From NCBI RefSeq assembly GCF_900107275.1, contig NZ_FNPI01000001.1:124001-188000 (forward strand): 64,000 nucleotides of DNA, read 5' to 3'. This document shows, piece after piece, positions 1-9,251 of the stretch. This DNA is from Evansella caseinilytica (GTDB lineage Bacteria > Bacillota > Bacilli > Bacillales > Salisediminibacteriaceae). The notes under the pieces were generated by a model, which was not told the DNA's origin, searched no databases, and worked only from the letters and a program-made list of their open reading frames with translations. Positions within the stretch are counted from its first letter, which is position 1. Every line of letters begins with the position of its first letter. Position numbers and translations under genes: made by a program.

Positions 1-417
1 TGGACAAATATCGTGAATATCGCGGGCAATCGCTAGTAAAACAGGGATCGTGCGAAGTGCTTTAAAGACTCCGCCGGCTCCATTCGTTTCCTGGCCAATT
101 AACCCATGCTTTAAAGGAATACGTTCGTCCAGTTCCCTTGCTTTTAGTCCGCCGACCCGTATTTGTGTCGTGATAAAATTCGCACCTTCCAAAGCTTGCC
201 GCCGGTTAAACGAGCTGCTGACTCGGATCGGATAACCAGACTTCTCTATCATTCTTTGAGACAAGGCTTCAACAATCGCCACTTTTTTTGCCCCGGCTTC
301 AATGTCGACGAGGACAATCTCGCTAACGGGCAGTTGTTCATACCGTTGAATGAATCCTTCAATGAGCTCAGGGGTGTAACTGGAGCCGCCACCGATGACT
401 ACCACTTTTAGTGTCAT
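1..417 (-). CDS. GH4 family 6-phospho-beta-glucosidase / diacetylchitobiose-6-phosphate hydrolase (3' end cut by window)
   Basis: Only the first 139 codons are in the window, read leftward from the ATG at 415-417, with a strong AGGAGG ribosome binding site just upstream at 420-430. The protein opens with a Rossmann motif (VVVIGGGSSYTPELIEGF) and later has GLIGQETNGAGG followed by FKALRTIPVLL. Both are typical of NAD- and metal-dependent GH4 glycosidases of the LicH/CelF/ChbF type, which cleave phosphorylated disaccharides delivered by a PTS. It is divergent from a ChbG-type deacetylase 370 bp away, so hydrolysis of 6-phospho-chitobiose is a reasonable inference; cellobiose-6-phosphate is the alternative. 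The catalytic C-terminal half is not visible. Confidence 0.85.
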   Translation of the reverse strand, partial: MTLKVVVIGGGSSYTPELIEGFIQRYEQLPVSEIVLVDIEAGAKKVAIVEALSQRMIEKSGYPIRVSSSFNRRQALEGANFITTQIRVGGLKARELDERIPLKHGLIGQETNGAGGVFKALRTIPVLLAIARDIHDICP

Positions 418-434
418 TTTTCCTCCTCCTTATA

Positions 435-637
435 GAGCGTGTTCAAAAAGGCAATGGTTCCTCACGATGCGCCCCAATTCCGCCTAATTTCTGCTCACGT
501 CCTGTGAGCAACGGCGAAATGTCGTCATCCTGACTCCAGAAAACCACTCACAGCCGGCCTGAAAAGAATGCATCGGCATCACCCATTGCTTCGTGCTTGT
601 TCAAAAAGATAAAAACCGATCTTTTTGAACAAGCACT
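435..637. repeat. MITE-like repeat, family 1 type A
   Basis: About 203 bp, bounded by AGAGCGTGTTCAAAAAG on the left and CTTTTTGAACAAGCACT on the right. The flanking bases are TAT on both sides (431-433 and 638-640), as expected for a 3-bp target duplication. The last 44 bp form an 18-bp perfect hairpin (GTGCTTGTTCAAAAAGAT and its complement around aaaaaccg). Related copies occur at 19.3, 27.4, 39.3 and 55.8 kb. It separates the divergent GH4 and chbG genes. Confidence 0.75.
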
Positions 638-696
638 TATAACAAAAAACGCTTCTTCTAATACATATATATCATAATTGTAACTACTAATCAATC

Positions 697-718
697 TATA
701 TTTGTAATTACAAATATA
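697..718. promoter_or_regulatory. 22-bp perfect palindrome, probable GntR-family operator
   Basis: Positions 697-718 read as a perfect inverted repeat centred on TTTGTAATTACAAA, followed by AT-rich promoter-like sequence (TTGATA at 729-734 and TATAGT at 754-759, spacing 19). It lies 73 bp upstream of the chbG start. HutC-type GntR regulators bind similar symmetric sites, and such a regulator is encoded immediately downstream of chbG. That this regulator is the one that binds is inference. Confidence 0.55.
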
Positions 719-790
719 GAATTTGAAATTGATACATGATAACAATTTTGTGATATAGTAAAAGGGAACATATGTGGAGGGAGAGGTAAT

Positions 791-1507
791 ATGGTGAAGC
801 TGATTGTGAACGCCGATGATTTCGGACTGTCGCGGGGAGTGAATTATGGGATTGTTGATGCACATGAATTAGGCATCGTGACGTCGACGAGCATGTTGGT
901 GAATATGCAGGCTACAGATCACGCGTTTCAATTAATGAAGCGGTATTCTGATTTACAGGTTGGCGTGCATTTAACGTTAAGCTGCGGTGCGCCGTTAACT
1001 TCCAATTGCCATTCGTTAATCAATGAACAGGGAGAGTTTCGGCTCACGAGCCAATATGCATTATTAAAAGAACATGGCATCTGCGTTGAGGAAGTGGAAG
1101 CCGAGTGGGAGGCGCAAATTCAGCAATTTTACAAACGCGGGATCACGCCGTCGCACCTTGACAGCCACCACCATATCCATACGTGGGAGCCGGTCATTCC
1201 AGCCGTCCGGCGGCTTGCGCAAAAATATCACCTTCCAGTACGCGCTGGCTATCAGGAGCCGCCAAGCGGTATCCGGTTCCGGTCCGACGTTATGGATACT
1301 GGCTTTTACGGGGAGGGGGCAGAGGATGGTTATTTTGATGAACTATATAAAAAATACAATGGCTGTGACGGAACGGTGGAAGTGATGTGTCACCCCGGAT
1401 ACATCGATGAAGTGTTGAGGCAGCGATCATCCTATGTAGAGGAACGGATGACAGAGGTTGAGATATTAACGCGGGTGAGGCTGTCGGAAAACTTTATTAT
1501 CGTATAG
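791..1507 (+). CDS. chbG: ChbG/YdjC family carbohydrate deacetylase
   Basis: This 238-residue protein starts at ATG 791 behind GGAGGGAGAGG. Residues 5-12 give the metal-binding NADDFGLS motif, VGVHLTLS follows around residue 60, and DSHHHIHTW near residue 125 supplies the histidines of the family's active site. Family members remove an acetyl group from N,N'-diacetylchitobiose or its 6-phosphate so that a GH4 enzyme can hydrolyse it; one is encoded divergently at the window edge. Length matches the family (about 230-250 residues). It is expected to be cytoplasmic. The palindrome at 697-718 probably controls it, and its transcript ends in the shared hairpin at 1515-1552. Confidence 0.85.
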   Translation: MVKLIVNADDFGLSRGVNYGIVDAHELGIVTSTSMLVNMQATDHAFQLMKRYSDLQVGVHLTLSCGAPLTSNCHSLINEQGEFRLTSQYALLKEHGICVEEVEAEWEAQIQQFYKRGITPSHLDSHHHIHTWEPVIPAVRRLAQKYHLPVRAGYQEPPSGIRFRSDVMDTGFYGEGAEDGYFDELYKKYNGCDGTVEVMCHPGYIDEVLRQRSSYVEERMTEVEILTRVRLSENFIIV

Positions 1508-1514
1508 AAATTAC

Positions 1515-1552
1515 AAAACCGGCTCTGACTTAAGATGTCTGAGTCGGTTTTT
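1515..1552. terminator. bidirectional terminator between chbG and the GntR gene
   Basis: An imperfect hairpin (AAACCGGCTCTGAC opposite GTCTGAGTCGGTTT) is followed by a T run on the plus strand and preceded by an A run. It lies between convergent genes and overlaps the last codons of the GntR gene. Confidence 0.6.
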
Positions 1553-2276
1553 GATAGTTCCGTTCAATTGTAAAGCTCGCTTTTTCTCCATGAAAATAAG
1601 CAATGGAATATTCAATCTTTGTTTCGTCCACTAAGTAGGCGTGGGTTTCGATTTGTATGCAAGGATCGCCGACAGAGATGTCAAGCTTTGCGGCGACTAC
1701 TTCATCGGCAAGCACGATATGCAAATGCTCTTTTGTCTGTGCCAGCGGCAGATCAGGCTGACTTTGCAGCAACTGATAGAGGGAGTGTTCACAGCCTTCT
1801 TTTGTTAACCAAATTGTCTTGCGCCATGGCAAATAAGAAATTTCATACTGTAAGGGAGCGTCATCTGCATAACGAATTCGTTCAAGGCGATGCACAGGCT
1901 CGTTTTCGTCAATTTCCAGCATGGCGGACAAAAGTTCGTCTGACGGAACGACCGTTAAATCGATGACCTGTATTTTCGGCTTTTTTCCTTGCAGCCGCAA
2001 TTGTTCACTATAATTTCCTTTCGTTGCGGACAGCGTTTGCTTCACCCTCCGGCTTGCGACAAAGGTTCCTTTCCCTTGAATACGTTCCACATACCCTTCG
2101 ATGACGAGCTGTTGCAACGCATTTCGGATCGTCGTGCGGCTGACGTCATACATTTTGCATAATTCCACTTCCGGCGGCAACTGAGATTTAACTGGATAAA
2201 TCCCTTGTTGTATGGCATTGACTAACTCATTTTTTACATAAGCATGGAGGGATTGATCAGTGTTTCTTTTATTCAC
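1530..2276 (-). CDS. GntR family (HutC subfamily) transcriptional regulator with UTRA domain
   Basis: It starts with GTG at 2274-2276, with AAAGGAG upstream, and encodes 248 residues. Residues about 10-75 are a winged helix with the GntR signature (LPPEVELCKMYDVSRTTIRN and then KGTFVA). Residues about 95-240 have the UTRA pattern (HRLERIRYADDAPLQYEISYLP), the effector pocket that binds phosphosugars in this subfamily. It is convergent with chbG. It probably represses the chitobiose locus through the palindrome at 697-718 and responds to a phosphorylated amino sugar; neither the target nor the effector is shown by sequence alone. It is of YvoA/NagR-like size. Confidence 0.85.
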   Translation of the reverse strand: MNKRNTDQSLHAYVKNELVNAIQQGIYPVKSQLPPEVELCKMYDVSRTTIRNALQQLVIEGYVERIQGKGTFVASRRVKQTLSATKGNYSEQLRLQGKKPKIQVIDLTVVPSDELLSAMLEIDENEPVHRLERIRYADDAPLQYEISYLPWRKTIWLTKEGCEHSLYQLLQSQPDLPLAQTKEHLHIVLADEVVAAKLDISVGDPCIQIETHAYLVDETKIEYSIAYFHGEKASFTIERNYQKPTQTS

Positions 2277-2799
2277 TTTCGTTGTGACTCCTTTCGGTCG
2301 ATGTAACGACTAGCTGTCAGTATAATTTTTGCTCATGTTGATTATAACATTTTCTGAAAAATAAGTATCTAAATAGAGTCATGAAAGGTTATAACAGCAT
2401 AACAACGAATGCCGAGGCTCTTTTCTAAAATACTGTTGCTCATTGCTTATGAACTGTAATCCAAGCTAGCTCGTATCTAAGCCACGCTTGAAGGTTTTGG
2501 AAAAATTGGATGTTCATACAGTACTTTCGTCTTGATATGGCTTTCGTTTTTTTTTTTTCGGCCTAACTAAAGCCATAAAGTTTTCAAAATCTGCCTACGT
2601 TTTAAATCGACAAATGGTGCTTGAATATCAGCAGTGAATCTAGTAAAAAAGCAATTACTTTTATAGTGACAGAGAACTATTTTCTAGAAATTGTCATCCT
2701 TGTATTGCGGTTGTTTGTAATAACTTTTAAGATTAATATAGTAGTGACTATATGTTTTGTATTGTTGCTACAAATAGAGTCGCAGGGAGGAAGAGAGAA
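2277..2799. other. intergenic gap with a decayed repeat
   Basis: This AT-rich gap lies between the divergent GntR and chitinase genes. Positions about 2415-2530 resemble the internal part of the family 1 type D repeats (GGCTCTTTTCTAAAATACTG, then TTGCTCATTG). No convincing sigma-A promoter or operator could be assigned to the chitinase, and no extra gene is supported. Confidence 0.4.
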
Positions 2800-4599
2800 A
2801 TGGGATTCCGTAAACGAGTGGGAAAAATGCTCATCATTATGGCTGCTCTGTTACTGGTGGTTACATTGGTGCCAATCAACCAATCTGTGAGTGCTGCTGA
2901 AAAGTCGGATGATCAGTACAAAATCGTAGCTTATTATCCATCGTGGGGAGCGTACGGACGAGATTATCAAGTATGGGAGATGGACGCATCGAAGGTTAGT
3001 CATATAAACTATGCGTTTGCGAATGTTTGCTGGGATGGGAGACACGGGAATTCGGATCCGACTGGTCCTAATCCGCAAACATGGACATGCCAGGATGAGA
3101 ATGGAGTTATCGATGTTCCTAACGGTTCGATTGTCATGGGAGATCCGTGGATTGATGCCCAAAAGTCGAATCCCGGAGATACGTGGGACGAGCCGCTCCG
3201 CGGCAATTTTAAACAACTGCAAAAACTAAAAGAAGAATATCCACATTTAAAAACGCTGATCTCTGTCGGTGGCTGGACATGGTCGAACCGGTTCTCGGAC
3301 GTTGCGGCGACACAAGAGACGAGAGAGAACTTTGCCAACTCAGCCGTTGATTTTATTCGCCAATACGGCTTTGACGGAGTGGACGTTGATTGGGAGTATC
3401 CGGTAAGTGGAGGTCTTCCGGGAAACAGCCGACGACCGGAGGATAAGGAGAATCACGTGTTGCTGTTGCAAGAAGTACGGGACAAGCTGGACGAAGCGGG
3501 ACGGGAGGATGGCAAGGAATACTTGTTGACGATTGCTTCAGGGGCAAGTCCAGGGTATGTGGAAAACAATAAACTAGATGAAATAGCGGAAGTAGTCGAT
3601 TGGATCAATATCATGACTTATGATTTTAACGGCGGCTGGCAAAATATTAGCGGTCATAACGCCCCGTTATATTATGATCCGGCAACAGCGGATACGGAGC
3701 TTCCGACGCCGGAGGACTACAATGTGGAAAGCGCTGTCGAAGGGCATTTACAAGCTGGGGTGCCGGCAAATCAACTTGTATTAGGTATGCCTTTCTATGG
3801 CAGGGGGTGGAGCAATTGTGAGGCAGCGAGTCAAGGCGAATATCAGCGGTGCTCTTCTGCCACAGACGGGACATGGGAAAATGGTGTTTATGATTTTTCC
3901 GACCTTGAGGATAATTATATTAATAAAAACGGCTATCAACGCTATTGGAACGATACAGCGAAAGTTCCTTTCTTATATAATGCCGCGAATGGCAACTTTA
4001 TCACATATGATGATGAAGAATCGTTCCGGCATAAAACCGATTATATTAAAACGAACAAGCTAGCCGGCTCGATGTTTTGGGATATCAGCGGAGATCGAAA
4101 CAAAACGTTGCTTACGGCATTAGCCGGTCAACTGGGTTTCCAACCTGTGGATGGGCAGGATCCGGATGAACCATCCTTGGCCCCGAGAAACGTTCGGGCG
4201 ACCGAAGTTACTTCGACGGCGGTTACATTGACTTGGGAGGAGCCGGATCATGGAGCGGTACAGTATTTGGTTACTTACGGAACAGAAGAGAAAGTAACGG
4301 ATGACACGACGGTAACGATCGATCATCTTGCACCCGGCACGTCATACACGTTTGTTGTTTCTGCCGAGTACGAAGATGGTACTCGGCATGCGGGACAGGC
4401 TCTTCAAGTGACAACAAAAACGGAAGACGGCGGTGATGTGTGCGCTGCTCCTGTTTGGCAGGCGAGCGCTGTGTACACGGGCGGAGACCAAGTGCAGCAT
4501 AATGGAAAGCTGTATCAGGCAAAATGGTGGACGACCGGGGAGGAGCCGGGAACGACAGGGGAGTGGGGCGTGTGGGAGCTTCTTGGCGATTGTGAATGA
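2800..4599 (+). CDS. secreted GH18 chitinase with FnIII and CBM5/12 domains
   Basis: I chose ATG 2800 because GGGAGG lies just upstream and a classic signal peptide follows (basic start, hydrophobic 10-24, cleavage near SVSA, residue 32). The GH18 barrel spans about residues 38-450: SVGGWTWSN marks strand 3, and DGVDVDWE at 192-199 places the catalytic acid at E199. A fibronectin type III domain begins near 458 (APRNVRATEVTSTAVTLTWE). Residues 547-599 form a chitin-binding module of the AKWW type. The 599-residue modular enzyme hydrolyses extracellular chitin to chitobiose, fitting the neighbouring chbG/GH4 locus. The next gene is convergent. Confidence 0.93.
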   Translation: MGFRKRVGKMLIIMAALLLVVTLVPINQSVSAAEKSDDQYKIVAYYPSWGAYGRDYQVWEMDASKVSHINYAFANVCWDGRHGNSDPTGPNPQTWTCQDENGVIDVPNGSIVMGDPWIDAQKSNPGDTWDEPLRGNFKQLQKLKEEYPHLKTLISVGGWTWSNRFSDVAATQETRENFANSAVDFIRQYGFDGVDVDWEYPVSGGLPGNSRRPEDKENHVLLLQEVRDKLDEAGREDGKEYLLTIASGASPGYVENNKLDEIAEVVDWINIMTYDFNGGWQNISGHNAPLYYDPATADTELPTPEDYNVESAVEGHLQAGVPANQLVLGMPFYGRGWSNCEAASQGEYQRCSSATDGTWENGVYDFSDLEDNYINKNGYQRYWNDTAKVPFLYNAANGNFITYDDEESFRHKTDYIKTNKLAGSMFWDISGDRNKTLLTALAGQLGFQPVDGQDPDEPSLAPRNVRATEVTSTAVTLTWEEPDHGAVQYLVTYGTEEKVTDDTTVTIDHLAPGTSYTFVVSAEYEDGTRHAGQALQVTTKTEDGGDVCAAPVWQASAVYTGGDQVQHNGKLYQAKWWTTGEEPGTTGEWGVWELLGDCE

Positions 4600-4675
4600 C
4601 AGGACATTTGCGTCGGTTGTGCAAACATCGCAGCGTATGAATGACCGGTGATAGTTGCAAGCCGACGTCAGGTAG

Positions 4676-6130
4676 TCACGATAAAACAAAGGATTGAAAG
4701 TCCAGCTTTCCGGTGCCTTTATATGTGAAATAAAGCGCCTGCTTCCCGTTTTCCATGTTTACTTTTGTGTGATAATATGTAAACTGTTTACTCGGATTAA
4801 TCTGTATTTTTCCGAATGGCTTTGAATCCATGGAGGCTGACAGAAACATCCATCCGGACGCACTGCCGCGAACACACACAGCTATTTCCGATAAATTGTT
4901 TATCATAAAATATTTATATCCTGCAACCGCCTCGTCCCTCATATTTGCGATATATTGTGACGGGGCGGCTTCTCTATCCTTTCCGCATTGTGTAAAATAC
5001 GGATGTTTCCTGTAAAAAATATTGCCAAAGTAAACCCCGTATCTACCCGCCCCTTTTGCCGACCGAAGATGGCAGGCAATCCGGGCCTCATACTCTCCTT
5101 TGCCATGTAGCGGTCCGTTGTTTAATCCGCAACTGGTCATTTCCACCTGTGGGATGGAACCATCCGCTTTTATTTCTAGCGGCTCCGCAAGACCTTGCCG
5201 GGAATAATGATGCCTGTTCGTTTGCCGGTGATGAAACACATACCATCTGTTGTTCACCTCGACAATGCTACCATGATTGTTGCCGATATAGTTATAAGCA
5301 GTTTGATCGGTGCTGTGTCCGTTTATGTATAAATCGCCGTTACTTACAATTGTTCCGCCGTATACAAATCCGCTGGTCGGACTTTTGCTTGTGGCGTAAC
5401 ATAATTCATGTCCGTTTATCGAAGAATAAATAAAATAATATGTATGGTTTATTTTTCTGATGGAACTGGCTTCAAAGAACTCGTGACCTTCAAATCCGGT
5501 TCCCTCTGCCTGTCCGGCTTTATGAAAGAGCAGCTTAGGCTCGCTGATGACTGTCTTCATGTCTGGTTCCAGCTCAATCACATATCCCCCTTTACATGTA
5601 CGTTTCTTCCATCCTGTAAGAAAAAAAGGTACGCCTCGCCTCGGAGCGAATCCGGAGTACAAATAGACACTCCCATCAACATCGACCAGCACGGCCGGAT
5701 CAAATAATATCGGATCACCGCTTTTGTTCCAAAAAATACTGCCGTCTGGACGGCTTACGTACCCATAGAACTCATATTTGCCTGCAGGCGTGTCACATAC
5801 GGCGACTGCCATGACACTTCGGAACGCAAGCGTATAATACAAGTAATATCTTCCGTCTGCTCCTTTGGCCACATCCGGCGCATACATTTGCCATAATCCG
5901 GATTTGTTCATCGGATCCTGGTTTTTTCTATAGATCACCCCTTCATACCGCCAGTCGCTGAGATTATGAATAGAGGCAGACCAACAGACATAATCGTTCA
6001 TGAAAAAAAGTTTGCCGTTGAACCTGTCATGGGAACCGAATACATATAATCTTTCGCCGAACACATATGGTTCCCCGTCGGGAATATATTCATAGCTTGG
6101 TAAATAAGGATTTAAGCACTGGTTGTTCAC
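4676..6130 (-). CDS. GH43 family glycosidase with C-terminal carbohydrate-binding-like region
   Basis: I prefer the GTG at 6128-6130, which has AAGGAAGGG six bases upstream; an ATG 18 bp earlier (6148) is possible but lacks a binding site. The roughly 484-residue protein shows the five-bladed GH43 pattern: an N-terminal acidic residue in YIPDGEPYVFGERLYVFGSHD, a middle aspartate region (DPAVLVDVDGSVYLYSG), and a general-acid glutamate in HEFFEASSIRKINHTYYF. The last 140 residues look like a beta-sandwich of the CBM6 kind. No signal peptide is seen, so it probably acts in the cytoplasm on xylo- or arabino-oligosaccharides; the exact substrate is not evident. It is convergent with the chitinase. 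Confidence 0.8.
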   Translation of the reverse strand: MNNQCLNPYLPSYEYIPDGEPYVFGERLYVFGSHDRFNGKLFFMNDYVCWSASIHNLSDWRYEGVIYRKNQDPMNKSGLWQMYAPDVAKGADGRYYLYYTLAFRSVMAVAVCDTPAGKYEFYGYVSRPDGSIFWNKSGDPILFDPAVLVDVDGSVYLYSGFAPRRGVPFFLTGWKKRTCKGGYVIELEPDMKTVISEPKLLFHKAGQAEGTGFEGHEFFEASSIRKINHTYYFIYSSINGHELCYATSKSPTSGFVYGGTIVSNGDLYINGHSTDQTAYNYIGNNHGSIVEVNNRWYVFHHRQTNRHHYSRQGLAEPLEIKADGSIPQVEMTSCGLNNGPLHGKGEYEARIACHLRSAKGAGRYGVYFGNIFYRKHPYFTQCGKDREAAPSQYIANMRDEAVAGYKYFMINNLSEIAVCVRGSASGWMFLSASMDSKPFGKIQINPSKQFTYYHTKVNMENGKQALYFTYKGTGKLDFQSFVLS

Positions 6131-6566
6131 CTTTTTCCCTTCCTTCATTACATTTGACTGCAGAAAAAAACATCTCTGTTCGCGCTTTTAATTCTTCTCA
6201 TGCCAATGCAATGGACTTGTACATCGCCACTTTCCTATTTCAGCATAACTCATCTATGGATAACGGGGAATCAACCAAAGGTTAGGAGGGGGAAAAATTT
6301 AGTTGCTTTGCGTGAGCGGGCGTCTGGCACAGAGGAAAAGTCCGTAGCGGAACAATGGCAGACAGCTGCCGGAAGCCGAACAGCCTCAACCAAAGGGAAT
6401 TATCATTCAGCTGCATCCTAATTTTTGGCCACTATAAAAAAGTTGTTTTGCTGCATTCCGCTCAAAACAACCTGGATTTTTTTTCCTTCTGCTGCTGTGA
6501 CAATCAGCCTGTAGGTATTCCTTCATAATTAATTGGTCTCTGGACGACATAGAAATGATGATTCAG
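6131..6566. other. 435-bp gap holding a strong hairpin
   Basis: The gap lies between two minus-strand genes. The clearest element is a hairpin at 6442-6471 (GTTGTTTTG / CAAAACAAC) followed by a long T run on the plus strand and flanked by six A residues on the left, so it could terminate transcription either way. A short open stretch around 6290-6420 has coding-like composition but no start, ribosome binding site or recognised motif, so I do not call a gene. Confidence 0.4.
6442..6484. terminator. intrinsic terminator hairpin
   Basis: A 9-bp perfect stem (GTTGTTTTG at 6442-6450 with CAAAACAAC at 6463-6471) is followed by CTGGA and eight or more T residues. On the minus strand it is followed by TTTTTT as well, so it can serve the small protein gene at 6567-6905. 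Confidence 0.6.
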
Positions 6567-6905
6567 TCAGCCTTTATTGTCGACTTCGCCTTTCTTTTCG
6601 TCGATAGAAACTTGCTTCATTTCTTCCTCGTGGATTTCGAATAACTGAACAAATTCATCAATAACCATTTCCACCGCCTTTAACTCACCAACTAACACCG
6701 GGTTAATCGATTGCAGCTCCGGCGATTCTAATTGTTGCTTTAATGTTTGGCGCTTTACTTGCATTCTGTCTAAAAACTCAATCGCTCTTCCACGACGGAA
6801 TGTTTTGGCACCGCGATGATGTTCCTTTCGTTTGTGTCCTCCGTCTCTGCGGCGGTAATGTTCTTCACGATGGTGTCTGTCTTCCCAATGCATGTTCTCT
6901 TTCAT
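6567..6905 (-). CDS. small His/Arg-rich protein of unknown function
   Basis: ATG 6903-6905 is preferred over a GTG nine bases upstream because AAGGAG lies eight bases before it; the product is 112 residues. The first 35 residues are very rich in histidine, arginine and glutamate (HWEDRHHREEHYRRRD), suggesting metal or nucleic-acid binding. The rest is a charged helical segment (RRGRAIEFLDRMQVKRQTLK, then a leucine-rich helix to about residue 95) likely to form helical hairpins or dimers. No family is recognised. The gene stands alone, with a textbook promoter overlapped by two near-identical 18-bp sites (6924-6969), so it is probably tightly controlled, perhaps by itself or an unlinked regulator. 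Confidence 0.7.
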   Translation of the reverse strand: MKENMHWEDRHHREEHYRRRDGGHKRKEHHRGAKTFRRGRAIEFLDRMQVKRQTLKQQLESPELQSINPVLVGELKAVEMVIDEFVQLFEIHEEEMKQVSIDEKKGEVDNKG

Positions 6906-6923
6906 CCTACACACTCCTTTTTG

Positions 6924-6979
6924 TTGTATACAAAAGTATACGTTTCTTTAATTGTATACATTTGCATACAAAAAGTCAA
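6924..6979 (-). promoter_or_regulatory. sigma-A promoter with two direct 18-bp operator-like sites
   Basis: On the minus strand, TTGACT (6974-6979) and TACAAT (6951-6956) are separated by 17 bp. Two related sites, TTGTATACAAAAGTATAC (6924-6941) and TTGTATACATTTGCATAC (6952-6969), lie 28 bp apart and overlap the spacer/-10 and the start region. This arrangement suits repression of the small gene downstream. Confidence 0.7.
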
Positions 6980-7194
6980 CAGCCGGCAACATGCTGTTGG
7001 ATGGGCGAGGAATGGCTGGTATGGCACATATGACAGCACGGTTGGCCAACAAGAGAAAAAATGTCTTGTTGAACAACCGCACTGGTCAAGTTTTTTATTA
7101 ATGCTTGTGGCAAGTGGCAGCTGAACCCAGCATGCTTTACGCTATAATGCAAGAACCGTGCTAGCCAAAAGAAACAATGCTTACGGAAAATAAT

Positions 7195-8877
7195 CTAAAG
7201 TTTAAATACACGAATGAGGTCGTTTAGTTCTTCAGCTAATTTGGCAAGCTCCTCCGAACTGGCGGCGACTTCCTCGACGGAGTTGCTCGCTTGCTGAGCG
7301 GCAGCAGACGTTTGTTCTATACCTGCCGCCGATTGCTCAGATATGGCTGCAATCTCCTCAATGGAGGCAGTCATTTCCTCGCTGCCTGAAGCCATCGTTG
7401 ATAAATTGGCTGTGATCGCTTTCATGCTGTTGACCATTTCTTGTACTGCCTGATTAATTGTTGTAAAGGTTTCTCTCGTTGTTTTCATCTGAGCTGTTCC
7501 TTTTTCCACCTCGTCGTATCCACCTTGCAGCGACGCAACTGCGGCTATTGACTCCGATTGGATGCCTTGAACAATTTCAGTAATGTCGGTGACGGATCCG
7601 CCGACTTGCTCAGCCAGCTTCCTGACTTCATCCGCTACAACGGCAAAGCCTTTGCCATGTTCTCCGGCACGGGCCGCTTCAATGGCTGCGTTCAGTGCCA
7701 ACAGATTCGTTTGCTCCGAAATGTCCTTTATCACTTGAACGAGCTGTGAGATTTCTTTGGACTGTGCATCAAGCCCTTTTACTTTGGTGACAGCTTCTTG
7801 AACAATGTGATCAATTCGTGTCATTTGCTTTACGGATGATTCCAATAATTGATCTCCTTCCGCCGTCATGTGTAATACATTATTGGTCGTTTCATAAATG
7901 TGTTCGCCCTTGGCATTTGCTGCTTGCACTTCCAGCGAGTATGCTTCGATTGCAGAAGATAGCTCGCTCGTATTGTTGGCCTGTGTTTCTGAACCCCCGG
8001 CCAATTCCTGCATCGTCGTTGCGATATGCTGCGAACCGGCCATTACCTCGCCGGCTGATTGCGTTAATTCCTCGCTGTGACTCGTTAAATGGCTCGAAGC
8101 CGTTGAAACATTTTTGATGACGTTTCTCAGATGTTGCTGCATCTTATTCATACCTTGTGCCAGCTGACCAAGCTCGTCTTTTCTTTTTAACTGCATTTCT
8201 TCTCCGGTGAGATCACCTGCAGAAATTTTCTCCAGCCGCTTCGTTACAAGGCGTAAAGGAGTGCCAATGGCACTGCCCATGTAGCTTCCAATTACTACAG
8301 CGATGACGGTGGCGACGATGCTTGAAGCGATGATAACGATACGACCAAATTCAAATCCCTTTTCGTTTTCTTCATATAAACGCTCGGAAACCGTTGCATT
8401 GATACTTCGCAATTCTTCTAAATTGCTCGAGGCCGCAGTGAACGGTACGCCTCCTTTTGCCAGGCCTTCTCTTGCCTGATCATAATTGTTGCTGCGAATG
8501 AGCGAGATATTGTTTCGGACAATCTCTGAAAACTGGTGCCATTTCGTAACAAATGCGTCATAAACACTTGCTTCCTCCCCGACAAGCGATCTGGCTCCAT
8601 AGGAAACGATGTAGTCTTCGATTAATTCAAGGTTGTGTTCTGCATTTTCAGTGAATGCTGGATCTTCATTCAGTACAGCGGAAACCATCTGTACTCTTGT
8701 ATTTTCAGCTAATTGAACGATGGAAGCTAATTCATTTAGCGGAATGACGCGGTCTTGATACATCGTGCGGCCATTATCGTTCATCGTTTGAAATCCAATC
8801 GTAGCATAAGTGCCTAATCCTGCTAAAATAACAACAATCAAAAGATATGAAACAATCAATTTTCCTTTTACTTTCAT
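7195..8877 (-). CDS. methyl-accepting chemotaxis protein (4HB-TM-HAMP-MA)
   Basis: I chose ATG 8877 (GAGAGGG upstream) over an earlier TTG, giving 560 residues. Residues about 7-29 and 183-205 are membrane segments enclosing a four-helix-bundle sensor domain. A HAMP domain follows ([20 protein letters not shown]), then a long signalling coiled coil whose tip is [20 protein letters not shown], the CheA/CheW contact region. It senses an unidentified extracellular ligand and steers flagellar rotation. A sequence like a sigma-D -10 (TTTCGATAT, minus strand, 8955-8963) lies upstream, but I cannot find a good -35, so sigma-D control is only a suggestion. It is monocistronic. Confidence 0.92.
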   Translation of the reverse strand: MKVKGKLIVSYLLIVVILAGLGTYATIGFQTMNDNGRTMYQDRVIPLNELASIVQLAENTRVQMVSAVLNEDPAFTENAEHNLELIEDYIVSYGARSLVGEEASVYDAFVTKWHQFSEIVRNNISLIRSNNYDQAREGLAKGGVPFTAASSNLEELRSINATVSERLYEENEKGFEFGRIVIIASSIVATVIAVVIGSYMGSAIGTPLRLVTKRLEKISAGDLTGEEMQLKRKDELGQLAQGMNKMQQHLRNVIKNVSTASSHLTSHSEELTQSAGEVMAGSQHIATTMQELAGGSETQANNTSELSSAIEAYSLEVQAANAKGEHIYETTNNVLHMTAEGDQLLESSVKQMTRIDHIVQEAVTKVKGLDAQSKEISQLVQVIKDISEQTNLLALNAAIEAARAGEHGKGFAVVADEVRKLAEQVGGSVTDITEIVQGIQSESIAAVASLQGGYDEVEKGTAQMKTTRETFTTINQAVQEMVNSMKAITANLSTMASGSEEMTASIEEIAAISEQSAAGIEQTSAAAQQASNSVEEVAASSEELAKLAEELNDLIRVFKL

Positions 8878-9182
8878 GTCTACGTTCCCTCTCAAGATGT
8901 AATATTTTTGTCCTGCGACTTAAATCCTATATTACATGTAAAAAACAAGAAAGTATATCGAAATATGTAATTTGTTGTCGTTTGTTCATAATTTATGAAA
9001 TCGACTATTTTTGCGGTAGATAGAGCATGTCATCTCGGTGGAAGGCAGGTGAAGCTGAAAAAATCTGCCATAGAGACAACGATGTTTATCTCTAAGCCTA
9101 TCTTATTTTTAATGCAAAACAGCATAAAGAAATGGAACGATTGTGTAAATAATGGGAATCGAATGAAATACGGAAGTTTCCT

Positions 9183-9211
9183 TTGACTTTTTCCACCAGG
9201 AATTCTATAAT
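9183..9211 (+). promoter_or_regulatory. sigma-A promoter of the erm leader
   Basis: TTGACT at 9183-9188 and TATAAT at 9206-9211 are spaced by 17 bp, 41 bp upstream of the leader peptide start. Confidence 0.85.
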
Positions 9212-9251
9212 GAAGGTGGTACGTTAACATTTTAAGGAGGATTATTAAAAA

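Noticed and set aside
6300-6420. Resemblance of GAGGAAAAGTCCG to the RNase P RNA motif GAGGAAAGTCC
   Set aside because: Only this short stretch resembles it; the other conserved regions of RNase P RNA are absent and the gap is too short.
6200-6421. Possible small gene in the gap before the 112-residue protein
   Set aside because: Coding-like composition only; no ribosome binding site, no family and no clear start.
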